64,000 nucleotides of DNA, from assembly GCF_001425745.1 (NCBI RefSeq), contig NZ_LMDF01000005.1, forward strand, positions 1 to 64,000. Direction: 5' to 3'. Made by a program: the position numbers and the translations under genes. Below are positions 1-7,572 of the stretch, in pieces (the first letter of the stretch is position 1; the number at the start of each line of letters is the position of its first letter). Source of the stretch: Caulobacter sp. Root343. GTDB lineage: Bacteria > Pseudomonadota > Alphaproteobacteria > Caulobacterales > Caulobacteraceae. The notes beneath the pieces were generated by a model, which was not told the origin of the DNA, made no database searches, and saw nothing but the letters and a program-made list of their open reading frames with translations.

Positions 1-176
1 GTCCATGATATTCATGGTGTCTTCAAGAGACCGCAATTGTCAGCGTTCGAGATGAACCTTTCAGTCCATCGCCAGAGCGCCGCCGCCTGCGTTTCTCTTT
101 CCAAATCAACAATGTCAAAGACCCGCCCACCTTCCGGCGAACCAACCGTTTAACGCCCGTCGTCGGCGGAGGCGGC
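1..176 (-). other. probable rRNA operon (16S) leader
   Basis: No protein gene is supportable here. Read on the minus strand, this stretch follows a strong promoter (see 177-205) and has a leader-like character. It carries a boxA-like GGTCTTTGACA at 123-113, then an AAAGAGAAACGC-type stretch near 101-88, as I recall from alphaproteobacterial rRNA leaders and spacers. I infer that a 16S rRNA gene begins just beyond position 1, transcribed leftwards. No tRNA is visible, which argues against the 16S-23S spacer. The rRNA itself is outside the window, so this is inference. Confidence 0.55.
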
Positions 177-205
177 TATCTAGCGAACCTCGAATTCCAT
201 GTCAA
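177..205 (-). promoter_or_regulatory. rRNA-type promoter P1 (nearest the leader)
   Basis: On the minus strand a perfect TTGACA (205-200) is followed after exactly 17 bases by TAGATA (182-177). A GC-rich discriminator (GCCGCC) comes next, as in promoters under stringent control. It is the promoter nearest the leader in a tandem array pointing out of the window. Confidence 0.6.
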
Positions 206-275
206 ATCGTTTCTCGAAGAAACTCTCCGACTTTCCCCGCCTGCCGGCCCAGAAGGCTTTCGGCGGAGCCGGCAG

Positions 276-304
276 CTTCTAAAGAAGCCACCGGAGCCAG
301 TCAA
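276..304 (-). promoter_or_regulatory. rRNA-type promoter P2
   Basis: Minus strand TTGACT (304-299), 17-base spacer, TAGAAG (281-276), then a GC-rich discriminator. Same architecture as P1 and P3. Confidence 0.5.
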
Positions 305-390
305 GCGCCTTTTCCAAAGAAAAGAGAAGCTTTCCTGGGGCGAAATACTTGGAAGCTCTTGCGAACCTCTTTGCATTTCTAAGAGGGCGG

Positions 391-419
391 CTTCTAGCGA
401 AGCAGATCCTCCCGGTCAA
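391..419 (-). promoter_or_regulatory. rRNA-type promoter P3
   Basis: Minus strand TTGACC (419-414), 17-base spacer, TAGAAG (396-391), then CCGCCC. The -10 is identical to that of P2. Confidence 0.5.
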
Positions 420-548
420 CCGCCCTTTTCGCTTTTGTCTTCTTGGCGGCCAAAGCCACTTCAGAGCGCAAAAACCGACCGAGGCGCGCCGCTTGGAGCG
501 CCGTAAGTCAGAAGGGATTCGATTGAGGCTGCGGAACTTAGCGATCCA

Positions 549-577
549 CTTTCAGAAACGCAAGCCCCGGAGGTCAA
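549..577 (-). promoter_or_regulatory. possible promoter P4 of the tandem array
   Basis: Minus strand TTGACC (577-572), 17-base spacer, TGAAAG (554-549). The -10 match is weaker than in P1-P3; it is listed because spacing and orientation fit the series. Confidence 0.3.
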
Positions 578-617
578 GGTTTCGTCCGGCGGGCCGCGGC
601 CCCGAAGCGAGGGGCGG

Positions 618-646
618 CTTCTAGAGCCCCCTCCCCGGCCCCGCAA
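618..646 (-). promoter_or_regulatory. possible promoter P5 of the tandem array
   Basis: Minus strand TTGCGG (646-641), 17-base spacer, TAGAAG (623-618) followed by CCGCCCC. The -10 and discriminator equal those of P3 but the -35 is poor. Confidence 0.3.
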
Positions 647-801
647 GCCGGAAATCGCCATTCCATCCCCAGGTCCGCCAATCCCCTGTGCATGAACGCC
701 GTCACGCGGACCTTGCGCATTGGCCAAGCCTCGCTCAGAAGGCTGAACGTTCCAGAGCGCGCGTATCCAAGCCGCGCGCTTATATAAGGTGACCGGCGTC
801 C

Positions 802-1233
802 ATGTTGTCCCAGAAGGCGCGTTACGCTCTGCGCGCGATGATCGAGCTGGCCCGCCACAACGGCCAGGTGACCGCCGGCGAACTGGCCGAGCGCGCCGAC
901 GCGCCGCGCAAGTTCCTGGAAGCGATTCTGCTGTCCTTGTCGCGCGAAGGGCTGGTGACCAGTCGGCGCGGCAAGTTCGGCGGCTACGTCCTAGGCCGTC
1001 CGGCCGAGGCGATCAGCTTCGCCGAGATCATCCGCCTGGTCGACGGCCCCCTGGCCCTGACGCCCTGCGTCAGCCGCACCGCCTTCCGCCGCTGCGAGGA
1101 TTGTCGGGACCTGGCGACCTGCGCCCTGCGCGAGGCGCTGCTGCGCGCGCGCGACGCCACGGCCGCGGTGCTGGAAGGCTACAGCCTCGCCGACGCCGCC
1201 CAGGGCGCCGGCGCCGAGCTGATCGGGGGCTGA
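802..1233 (+). CDS. Rrf2 family transcriptional regulator
   Basis: A 143-residue winged-helix regulator of the Rrf2 family, which includes IscR, NsrR and CymR. The N-terminus begins MLSQKARYALRAM, the usual Rrf2 start, and the HTH region lies around residues 25-60 with the RRGKFGGYVL wing. Four cysteines (89, 98, 101, 107) sit in the loop where family members bind an Fe-S cluster, so an Fe-S or redox/NO sensor is likely; the ligand cannot be told. The ATG at 802 has an AAGGTGA ribosome site upstream. It is transcribed away from the rRNA-type promoters and converges on the CBS gene, so its targets are not evident from neighbours. Confidence 0.9.
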   Translation: MLSQKARYALRAMIELARHNGQVTAGELAERADAPRKFLEAILLSLSREGLVTSRRGKFGGYVLGRPAEAISFAEIIRLVDGPLALTPCVSRTAFRRCEDCRDLATCALREALLRARDATAAVLEGYSLADAAQGAGAELIGG

Positions 1234-1256
1234 GCGCTCTATATAGAGGCCCGCCC

Positions 1257-1688
1257 TCAGCCCGCGGCGATATAAGCCTTGAGCCCGTCGGCCTCGGCTT
1301 GGGCCTCGTTGATCTTGTATTTCACGAGATCGCCGATCGAGATGATCCCGGCCAGGCGCTCGCCCTTCACCACCGGCAGGTGGCGGATCCGGCGATCGGT
1401 CATCCGCTCGAGCAGGGCGTCGATCGTCTCGTCGGGCTGGGCGAAGATCACGCTGGTGGTCATGCAGCCGCTGATCGGCTTGGTCAGCGCGCTCGCGCCT
1501 TCCTTGGCGATCACCCGGACGACGTCGCGTTCGGACAGGATCCCGACCACCGCCTCCTTGTCGTCGACCACCACCATGGCCCCGACGCGCCGCGTATGAA
1601 GAAGCGCCGCGGCCGCGCCGACGGTCTCCTGGGGGGAGGCCGTGAATACGAGATCGCCCTTGTCCTTGAGGATCTGAGAAACCAACAC
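1257..1688 (-). CDS. CBS-domain pair protein
   Basis: A 143-residue stand-alone protein made of two CBS domains (about residues 5-60 and 70-130), a module that usually binds adenine nucleotides and signals energy state. The family's usual start is MLVSQILK, which corresponds here to a GTG at 1688 with GGGAGAAAGC upstream. An in-frame ATG at 1730 would add 14 residues and is less likely. Motifs such as GILSERDVVR and GIISIGDLVKYKI are typical. It has no fused enzyme or channel, so its partner is unknown. It lies tail-to-tail with the Rrf2 gene. Confidence 0.9.
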   Translation of the reverse strand: MLVSQILKDKGDLVFTASPQETVGAAAALLHTRRVGAMVVVDDKEAVVGILSERDVVRVIAKEGASALTKPISGCMTTSVIFAQPDETIDALLERMTDRRIRHLPVVKGERLAGIISIGDLVKYKINEAQAEADGLKAYIAAG

Positions 1689-1743
1689 TGCGCTTTCTCC
1701 CTTGTTCTTTGGAGAACGAGAGTCTCGCAAAGAGGCCTCGGGA

Positions 1744-2394
1744 TCAATGGGGGTCGGCGCCTTCCGGTTTGACTCCGGCCCAGCGCGCGAACGGGCCGAT
1801 CAGCAGGACCCCGACGGCGAAGCCGACCAGGTGCGCCTCCCAGGCCACCGCCCCGGTTCCCATGGTCAGCAGACCGCCCGCCACCGCCATCACCAGATTG
1901 ACCACCAGCCAGCCCAGGCCGAGCGAGATCACCCTCGGCCCCAGGATCGGACCGACCTGTCCGGGATGGTCCATGGTCCGGGCCGCCGCGCCCATCAGGC
2001 CAGACACCGCGCCCGACGCGCCGATCACCGCTACGGCCCCGTCGGGATGGATCGCCGCATAGCCGAGACCCGAGAGCGCGCCGCACGCCAGGTAGAAGAG
2101 GCAGAAGATTCCCCCTCCCCGGCCGTTTAGTCCTAGCAGGCGGGCCACCGGCGCGCCGAAGGCCAGGGCGAAGGCCGCGTTCATCAGGGCGTGAACCCAG
2201 CCGCCGTGCACGAACATCATGGTCACGACGCCCGTCCAGCGGCCCTCCCAGAAGTCCCGCGGGACAAGGGCCAGGGACTCGATGGTCGCGTCGCTGGCCC
2301 TCAGCAGAACCACGTGGGGAACCAGGATCGCGGCGCTCGCCAGCAAGGCGGGCCAGGGCGCATTGAAGATCGGCTCGGGGCGCTGGTCGGTCAT
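1744..2394 (-). CDS. rhomboid family intramembrane serine protease
   Basis: A 216-residue multi-spanning membrane protein of the rhomboid family, which cleaves transmembrane segments within the bilayer. The catalytic serine is in GASG (Ser127) and the catalytic histidine is in EAHLVGF (His188). The HGGWVHALMNAAF segment supplies the conserved His/Asn of TM2. About six membrane segments are visible. I chose the ATG at 2394; an upstream ATG at 2502 adds 36 residues that look non-coding and would run into the hfaA promoter. Divergent from hfaA. Confidence 0.9.
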   Translation of the reverse strand: MTDQRPEPIFNAPWPALLASAAILVPHVVLLRASDATIESLALVPRDFWEGRWTGVVTMMFVHGGWVHALMNAAFALAFGAPVARLLGLNGRGGGIFCLFYLACGALSGLGYAAIHPDGAVAVIGASGAVSGLMGAAARTMDHPGQVGPILGPRVISLGLGWLVVNLVMAVAGGLLTMGTGAVAWEAHLVGFAVGVLLIGPFARWAGVKPEGADPH

Positions 2395-2447
2395 CACGTT
2401 CTCATCTGGGACGGGTTCGTCGCGATTCGAAGCGTCCGTCCGCACGC

Positions 2448-2455
2448 TTAACCAT
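2448..2455 (+). promoter_or_regulatory. CtrA half-site TTAACCAT upstream of hfaA
   Basis: The octamer TTAACCAT is the known half-site form of the Caulobacter CtrA box. It lies 13 bases before the -35 of the hfaA promoter. A GATTC (CcrM methylation site) is present at 2424-2428. Together they fit cell-cycle control of holdfast attachment genes. Confidence 0.5.
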
Positions 2456-2467
2456 TTTTTCTCGACC

Positions 2468-2492
2468 TTGGCGCTACACCCGAGGCTGTACC
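2468..2492 (+). promoter_or_regulatory. hfaA promoter, Caulobacter housekeeping type
   Basis: TTGGCGC (2468-2474), a 10-base spacer and GCTGTACC (2485-2492) resemble the Caulobacter sigma-73 consensus TTGACGS-N10-14-GCTANAWC. The expected transcript start is near 2499, about 50 bases before the hfaA ATG. Confidence 0.5.
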
Positions 2493-2546
2493 TTTTTGGC
2501 ACGAGGGTTGCTTGCCCTTTCGTGTCGACAGTTCTCGGAGCCGCTT

Positions 2547-3002
2547 ATGGCCTGGCATCGCATGAAGAAGATGAGCGTCGCGTCGGCGCTGACCGTCGTC
2601 GCGGCAGGCGTCGCGATGGGCGCTTGGGGCGCGGCCGCCGCCCAGACCATGTCGACGAACTCGGCCTCGTTCAACGCCGGCTACGGCCGCTCGTCGGGCC
2701 AGGAAAACCGCATGGTCGAATATTCGACCCGCGACGCCAACGGCAACCGGGTGGTCGTCGACGGCGTCATGCTGACCGGCGCGGACCAGAGCGTCTATTC
2801 GTCGAGCCGCAGCTCGGGCTCGCTGGACGCCTATTCGGGCGTGGGCGGGGTCGGCGGCTATGCCGGGGCGACCGCGATCGGCAACAACCTGACGGTCATC
2901 ACCCAGGGCAACAACAACACGGTCATCGTCAATTCCAGCCAGGTCAACAACGGCAACGTCAGCGCCGGCTCGAATGTCGTGAAGGCGGGAACCGCGCAAT
3001 GA
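2547..3002 (+). CDS. hfaA: holdfast attachment protein HfaA
   Basis: Surface protein that helps anchor the adhesive holdfast to the tip of the stalk; in Caulobacter crescentus it is known to form SDS-resistant, amyloid-like multimers. Here it has 151 residues with a signal peptide (cleavage about Ala32/Gln33). The mature part is rich in Ser, Gly, Asn and Gln. Its C-terminus (residues 108-140) holds a TAIGNN strand followed 20 residues later by SQVNNGN, the same two-part motif that repeats in HfaD. The ATG at 2547 has GGAG six bases upstream; longer starts lack this. First gene of hfaABD, with its stop overlapping the hfaB start (ATGA). Confidence 0.9.
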   Translation: MAWHRMKKMSVASALTVVAAGVAMGAWGAAAAQTMSTNSASFNAGYGRSSGQENRMVEYSTRDANGNRVVVDGVMLTGADQSVYSSSRSSGSLDAYSGVGGVGGYAGATAIGNNLTVITQGNNNTVIVNSSQVNNGNVSAGSNVVKAGTAQ

Positions 3003-4030
3003 CGCTGAAGCGTACAGTGAGCCTGAAGCGCACGAGCTTGGCGCTGGCCCTGCTGGGAGCGACGACGCTCGCCGGCTGCGGCGGCGTCCCCATCGCCTCG
3101 ACGGCCGGCAACTACGCGACGCCGATCGGCTCGGCGCCGGTCACGGCCAACCCCACCGACTATTCGGCGGCCCTTGTCTGCCTGAACCAGTACGCCCGCG
3201 CCAATCGCGTGGCCGCGCCGCGTATCGCGATCGGCCGCATCGCCGACTATACCGGCAAGGAAGAGTCCGACGGCTCGGGCCGCAAGGTGACCCAAGGCGC
3301 TTCGCTGATGGCCTTCTCGGCCTTCGCCAAGGCTGGCATGCCGATGGTCGAGCGCTTCGACACCTCGGTGTCGGAATTCGAGCTGAAATACGCCAACAAC
3401 AAGCTGATCTCCGACCGTCCGAACGCCGCGCCCGATGCGCCGGCGGACTACCGCAAGATCCTGGCCGGCCAGGTGCCGGGCTCGGACTTCTACGTGGTCG
3501 GCGGCATCACCGAGTTGAACTACAACATCCGCTCGGCGGGCGTGGACGCCTATGCCGGCGACAAGGACACCGACGGGCTGAAGGGCAACTTCCGCCGCCG
3601 GGTGTTCGTGATGAACATCGCGCTGGACCTGCGACTGGTGAACACCCGCACGCTGGAGGTGGTGGACGTCATCTCCTACCAGAAGCAGGTCGTCGGCCGC
3701 GAAGTCAGCCTCGGCGTCTTCGACTTCCTGAACGGCAACCTGTTCGACATCTCGGCCGGCCGCGGGGCGCTAGAGCCCATGCAGCTGGCCGTGCGCGCCC
3801 TGATCGAGCGCGCCACGGTCGAGATGAGCGCCAATCTCTACGGCATGCCCGGCCCGCAAAGCTGCTTGCGCTACGACCCGTTCGGCGACGCCACCGTCGG
3901 CCAGACGGGCGCGTTCACGCCGGCCTACAACAACCTGGGAACCAACAATGCGCAGACCCGCGATGACCCGTCTCGCTGGAACGCTCACCGCGATCCCGAT
4001 ATTCGTGATGCTAAGCGGGGCCGCTACTAG
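2999..4030 (+). CDS. hfaB: holdfast attachment lipoprotein HfaB, CsgG-like
   Basis: A 343-residue outer-membrane lipoprotein of the CsgG/HfaB family. CsgG forms the curli secretion pore, and HfaB is needed for export and stability of HfaA and HfaD. The signal peptide ends in the lipobox LAGC with Cys27 as the lipidated residue. The centre contains the CsgG-type segment with the IAIGRIADYTGK strand and long alternating-polarity strands. The start ATG overlaps the hfaA stop by four bases, and the 3' end overlaps hfaD by 83 bases, so the three genes are translationally linked. Confidence 0.92.
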   Translation: MTLKRTVSLKRTSLALALLGATTLAGCGGVPIASTAGNYATPIGSAPVTANPTDYSAALVCLNQYARANRVAAPRIAIGRIADYTGKEESDGSGRKVTQGASLMAFSAFAKAGMPMVERFDTSVSEFELKYANNKLISDRPNAAPDAPADYRKILAGQVPGSDFYVVGGITELNYNIRSAGVDAYAGDKDTDGLKGNFRRRVFVMNIALDLRLVNTRTLEVVDVISYQKQVVGREVSLGVFDFLNGNLFDISAGRGALEPMQLAVRALIERATVEMSANLYGMPGPQSCLRYDPFGDATVGQTGAFTPAYNNLGTNNAQTRDDPSRWNAHRDPDIRDAKRGRY

Positions 4031-5195
4031 CCAGACGCTTTCGCCGAGCCCGGTTCTCAACAACCAGGTCAATCTCGGCGAGATCTTCTCGGAGCAGACC
4101 CTCAACGTCCAGACCGTGTCGGACGGCGTCACCGCCAGCACGACGGCCCAGGCCAATGGCGTCTCGGTCGGGGTGACCAACGCCGACGCGTCGATCACCT
4201 CGAACCAGACCAACCAGGGGACCGTCTACGGCCACACCGTGGTCGACGTCGGCGTCAACGCCGGCGCCAGCAGCGCCGTGCGCACCACGGCGGTCGGCAA
4301 TTCCGGCGCCTTCGCCGCTTCCAACGGCACGATCTCGGCCTTCGCGGTCCAGACCAATTCGGCCGAGGTCACCGCGCGCGGTCAGGTCGAGGCCGCCGAC
4401 GCCGAGGCCAAGGACCTGACGGTCTCGACCCTGGCCATGGGCAACAGCCAGGGCGTCAACCTGGACAACGGTTCGGCCGGGGCGCGGATCAGCCAATCGA
4501 CCACGGCCAACGTGCTGGCCGACGGCGGCGCGATCGTCCAATACGCCTCGGGGACCAGCGCGGTCACCGCGACCACCGCCGGCAACAACATCAACATGAC
4601 GGGCGCCAACCAGTCGGCCGCCCGCCTGATCACCGACCAGGCCAATACGGCCGAGGTGACCCAGGCCAGCAAGTTCACGGCCTACGGCAACAGCTACCTG
4701 TCGGCGACCACCGCCACGGCCACGGGCAACAACCTGGCGGTCCAGAACGAAGGCCCGCTGGTCGATGTAGCGTCCAACCAGTGGAACACCTCGTACATCC
4801 GCGGCCAGGCCGAGGGCACCTCGTACCTGTTCGGCGCCGCCCAAACGAGCGCCTACGCGGTCGGCAACTCCTCGCAGGTCAACAATGTCGGCCCCGAGCT
4901 CGTGCTCGACAACCTGCAGACCAACACCGGCGGCGGGGTCGAGGCGACGGCCAGCTTCTCGGGGCAGGACGGCTATGACGCCGTGACCACGGCCACGGCC
5001 ATGGGCAATGCGGTCACCGGTTATGCCTGCTCACGCTGCAACGGCCGCATGAGCGTGACCAACACCCAGAACAACAGCGCCGACGTCGGGGCCAGCTCCA
5101 GCACCACGATCGCATCGGGCGGCCGCCAGGTGACGGGCGTGTCGACCGCGATCGGCAACAACGCCAGCTTCAACGTCACCGCGCCGGGCTACTGA
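3948..5195 (+). CDS. hfaD: holdfast attachment protein HfaD, repeat adhesin
   Basis: Large surface protein of the holdfast anchor, 415 residues with a signal peptide (cleavage near residue 28). The mature chain is almost entirely repetitive. A Q-x-N motif recurs at residues 40, 87, 135, 183, 231, 278, 324 and 374, and a T-x-A-x-G-N type motif recurs at about 71, 117, 165, 212, 260, 306, 353 and 403. This gives eight units of 46-50 residues, suggesting a beta-solenoid or curlin-like fold. There are only two cysteines, in a CSRC motif at 361-364. GGGA lies seven bases before the ATG at 3948; a second ATG at 3963 is possible. The start lies 83 bases inside hfaB. Confidence 0.9.
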   Translation: MRRPAMTRLAGTLTAIPIFVMLSGAATSQTLSPSPVLNNQVNLGEIFSEQTLNVQTVSDGVTASTTAQANGVSVGVTNADASITSNQTNQGTVYGHTVVDVGVNAGASSAVRTTAVGNSGAFAASNGTISAFAVQTNSAEVTARGQVEAADAEAKDLTVSTLAMGNSQGVNLDNGSAGARISQSTTANVLADGGAIVQYASGTSAVTATTAGNNINMTGANQSAARLITDQANTAEVTQASKFTAYGNSYLSATTATATGNNLAVQNEGPLVDVASNQWNTSYIRGQAEGTSYLFGAAQTSAYAVGNSSQVNNVGPELVLDNLQTNTGGGVEATASFSGQDGYDAVTTATAMGNAVTGYACSRCNGRMSVTNTQNNSADVGASSSTTIASGGRQVTGVSTAIGNNASFNVTAPGY

Positions 5196-5262
5196 GGCCG
5201 AGGTCGGGTCTCGACCTTGAGCAGACCTTGACTGTCGAGCCGGGCGCGAAGAGCGTGGAAAA

Positions 5263-5565
5263 ATGTCAAAAGATCCGGTGCTCGATGCGGCGATTGCCGA
5301 CGTCCTTAGTCAGCTTGAGGCTGACGAAGAGATAGTGGTGTGTACGGCCTCGCCGCAGCGCATTGTGAAACGTCTGAGCGAAGCTGTTCTCAACGTCATG
5401 CCGAGCACTGAACTGACCCTCTCGGACCTTCAAAATCTGAAGGCGCTGCTCCACTATGCAGCCCACAACAAGGGCGTCTTTGATTGGGCGGAGATGCCGT
5501 CAATGACAGGCTTTTCTTCGCCCGACGGGCTCCGAGCGGTCGCGGATAAGCTGCCGACAGGATAG
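5263..5565 (+). CDS. small protein of unknown function
   Basis: A 100-residue acidic, cytoplasmic-looking protein with no signal peptide or membrane segment. It appears mostly helical, with helices around residues 5-20, 28-45 and 53-70. I do not recognise a family. GTGGAAAA precedes the ATG. Its base composition is visibly less GC-biased than its neighbours. It follows hfaD by 67 bases on the same strand and converges on the hybrid kinase gene, so co-transcription with hfa is possible but unproven. Confidence 0.55.
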   Translation: MSKDPVLDAAIADVLSQLEADEEIVVCTASPQRIVKRLSEAVLNVMPSTELTLSDLQNLKALLHYAAHNKGVFDWAEMPSMTGFSSPDGLRAVADKLPTG

Positions 5566-5652
5566 CGACACTTCCAGCCGCCTTTCCGGATGTCCGCTCT
5601 CCCCCCCAAAGTGGCCGCTCGGAAGTTTCGCCTTCGGGAAACTCTTCGATTG

Positions 5653-7572
5653 TCAGGCCTGAGCGCCGTTCGCCATCGGTTCGTCCGGGCGGCCCTCGCT
5701 CCATAGCGCGATCTTCAGCAGCAGCTCGCGAGGGCTGATCGGCTTGCCGACATGGTCGTCCATGCCGCTGGCGCGGTAAAAGGCGATCTGGTCGGGGAGG
5801 ACATTGGCCGTCAGGGCGATGACCGGAGTCAGCGCCGCGGCGCCCGGCAGGCCGCGGATCACGCGGGTGGCGGCCAGGCCGTCCATGCGCGGCATCTGTA
5901 CGTCCATCAGCACCAGGTCGTAGCCGCCCGAGCTCACCGCTTCGATGGCCGCCAGGCCGTCGGCTACGACGTCGACCGTATGGCCCATGGCCCGGACCAG
6001 GGTTCCAATCAGCTCGCGATTGGCCTCGTTGTCGTCGGCGACCAGCACATGAAGCGGTCGCGCGCTCTCTTGGATCGACTCGGCCTCGCGATGGTTGGGC
6101 GCGGCGACCACCGGCAGGTCCAGCACGCACCAGAAGCGGGCGCCCTGGCCGGCGATGCTGTCGACGCCGATCTCGCCGCCCATCAGCTGGACGATCTCCT
6201 TGCTGATCGCCAGGCCCAGACCCGTGCCGCCGAACGTCCGCGACACCTCCGGCCCCGCCTGGGCGAAGCGTTCGAAGACGGTGTCCAGCATGGCGGCCGG
6301 CACGCCGACACCGGTGTCAGAGACGGCCAGCTCGAGACGCGCCGAGCCGGCCTTCGCCCCGCTTCTGTAGGTCGCGCTCAGGGTCACCGATCCCGCGCCG
6401 GTGAACTTGACGGCGTTGCCCAGGAAATTGACCAGCACCTGCCGCAGGCGCTGGCCGTCGCCTTCCAGCCATTCGGGACAGGCCGGGTCGATGCGCAAGG
6501 TCAGGTCCAGGCCCTTGGACAAGGCCTGGGCTTCGAACATGCCGGCCGCCTGGTTCAGCAGGGCCCGCAGCGCGAACGGCCGCGACTCCAGATTGACGCC
6601 GCCGGCCTCTAGCTTGGCGAAGTCGAGCACGTCGTTCAGCGTGTCCAGCAGCACGACCCCGGCGTCGCGGATGCGGCCCAGGCGGCGGCGCTGCTCGTCG
6701 TCCAACTTCGAGGCGTCCAGCAGGTCCGTGAAGCCCAGGATGCTGGTCAGCGGCGTACGCAGCTCGTGGCTCATATTAGCCAGGAAGTCCTGCCGGGCGG
6801 CCATGGCCGCCTCGGCCCGCTCGCGCGCCTCGGCCAGGGCCGATTGCGCCTCGACCTCCTCGGTGATGTCGGTCTCGTTGACCAGAACACAGAGCTCGCC
6901 GGTGACCGGGTCGGGCGTGCGGCGGGCGGCCAGGCCGTGCCAGCGCTCGCCATGAGCCGTGATCATCCGATAGGCCCCCTCGACCGCGTCGCCGTCGAGG
7001 GCCGAGCTCCACAGCGCGCCGCCGGCGTCGCCATTGGCGAAGATCTCGGCGAACCGGACGCCGGCCCCCGGATAGCAGGACAGGGCGGCGGGATTGCCGA
7101 AGATGCGGAAGCCGTCGGCGTCGTACAGAGAGACCAGGGCGCTGGTGTGCCGCAGGGCCTCGATCGCCCGCTGCTGCTGCGCCTCGGCCTGAACCTCTGC
7201 GCCTTCCAGAAGCATGGCGTGGCCGCCGCCGGGCAGGGCGATGCGCGAGATCGTGGTGTCGACCACCAGCGGGGCGCCGTTCGGATAGAAGGTCCAGCGC
7301 TCCTCGACGGCGCCGCCGTTCTCGATACGGGCGGCGATGTCCTTCATGCGCGTGCGCACGGCCGGCGACTGGTCGGAAAAGTCCCTGGCCAGCAGGTCAT
7401 CCAGCGTCGACGCGCCCCACAGGTCCAGCGCCGCGCGGTTCGCGTAGACCTTGCGCTTGCGGACGTCGTCGAACACCCAGATCGGCCGGCGCAGATGATC
7501 GAAACCCAGGCCCAGAAGGGCGGGAACATCAGAAGCGGCAATCCTTTCCGGGCTCGACGTCAAGGTGTGCAC
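5653..7572 (-). CDS. PAS-containing hybrid sensor histidine kinase
   Basis: A 639-residue cytoplasmic hybrid kinase. Two PAS-like sensor regions (about 20-125 and 135-240) are followed by a short coiled coil, a HisKA domain with phospho-accepting His269 in MSHELRTPL, and an HATPase_c domain (N-box around Asn386, DTGVGV at 419-424, GGTGLGL at 448-454). A C-terminal receiver (about 505-625) has its phospho-Asp at 557 in LMDVQMP. No transmembrane segment is seen. The start is a GTG at 7572 with CGGAG upstream. No response regulator gene is adjacent, so its downstream partner, perhaps a phosphotransferase, lies elsewhere. Confidence 0.92.
   Translation of the reverse strand: MHTLTSSPERIAASDVPALLGLGFDHLRRPIWVFDDVRKRKVYANRAALDLWGASTLDDLLARDFSDQSPAVRTRMKDIAARIENGGAVEERWTFYPNGAPLVVDTTISRIALPGGGHAMLLEGAEVQAEAQQQRAIEALRHTSALVSLYDADGFRIFGNPAALSCYPGAGVRFAEIFANGDAGGALWSSALDGDAVEGAYRMITAHGERWHGLAARRTPDPVTGELCVLVNETDITEEVEAQSALAEARERAEAAMAARQDFLANMSHELRTPLTSILGFTDLLDASKLDDEQRRRLGRIRDAGVVLLDTLNDVLDFAKLEAGGVNLESRPFALRALLNQAAGMFEAQALSKGLDLTLRIDPACPEWLEGDGQRLRQVLVNFLGNAVKFTGAGSVTLSATYRSGAKAGSARLELAVSDTGVGVPAAMLDTVFERFAQAGPEVSRTFGGTGLGLAISKEIVQLMGGEIGVDSIAGQGARFWCVLDLPVVAAPNHREAESIQESARPLHVLVADDNEANRELIGTLVRAMGHTVDVVADGLAAIEAVSSGGYDLVLMDVQMPRMDGLAATRVIRGLPGAAALTPVIALTANVLPDQIAFYRASGMDDHVGKPISPRELLLKIALWSEGRPDEPMANGAQA

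Noticed and set aside
176..858. Short open frames on both strands before the Rrf2 gene
   Set aside because: They are Arg/Ser-rich, lack ribosome sites, overlap each other, and the region is better explained by tandem promoters.
1237..1248. CTCTATATAGAG palindrome between the Rrf2 and CBS genes
   Set aside because: A 12-base AT-centred palindrome between convergent stops is too small to assign as operator or terminator.
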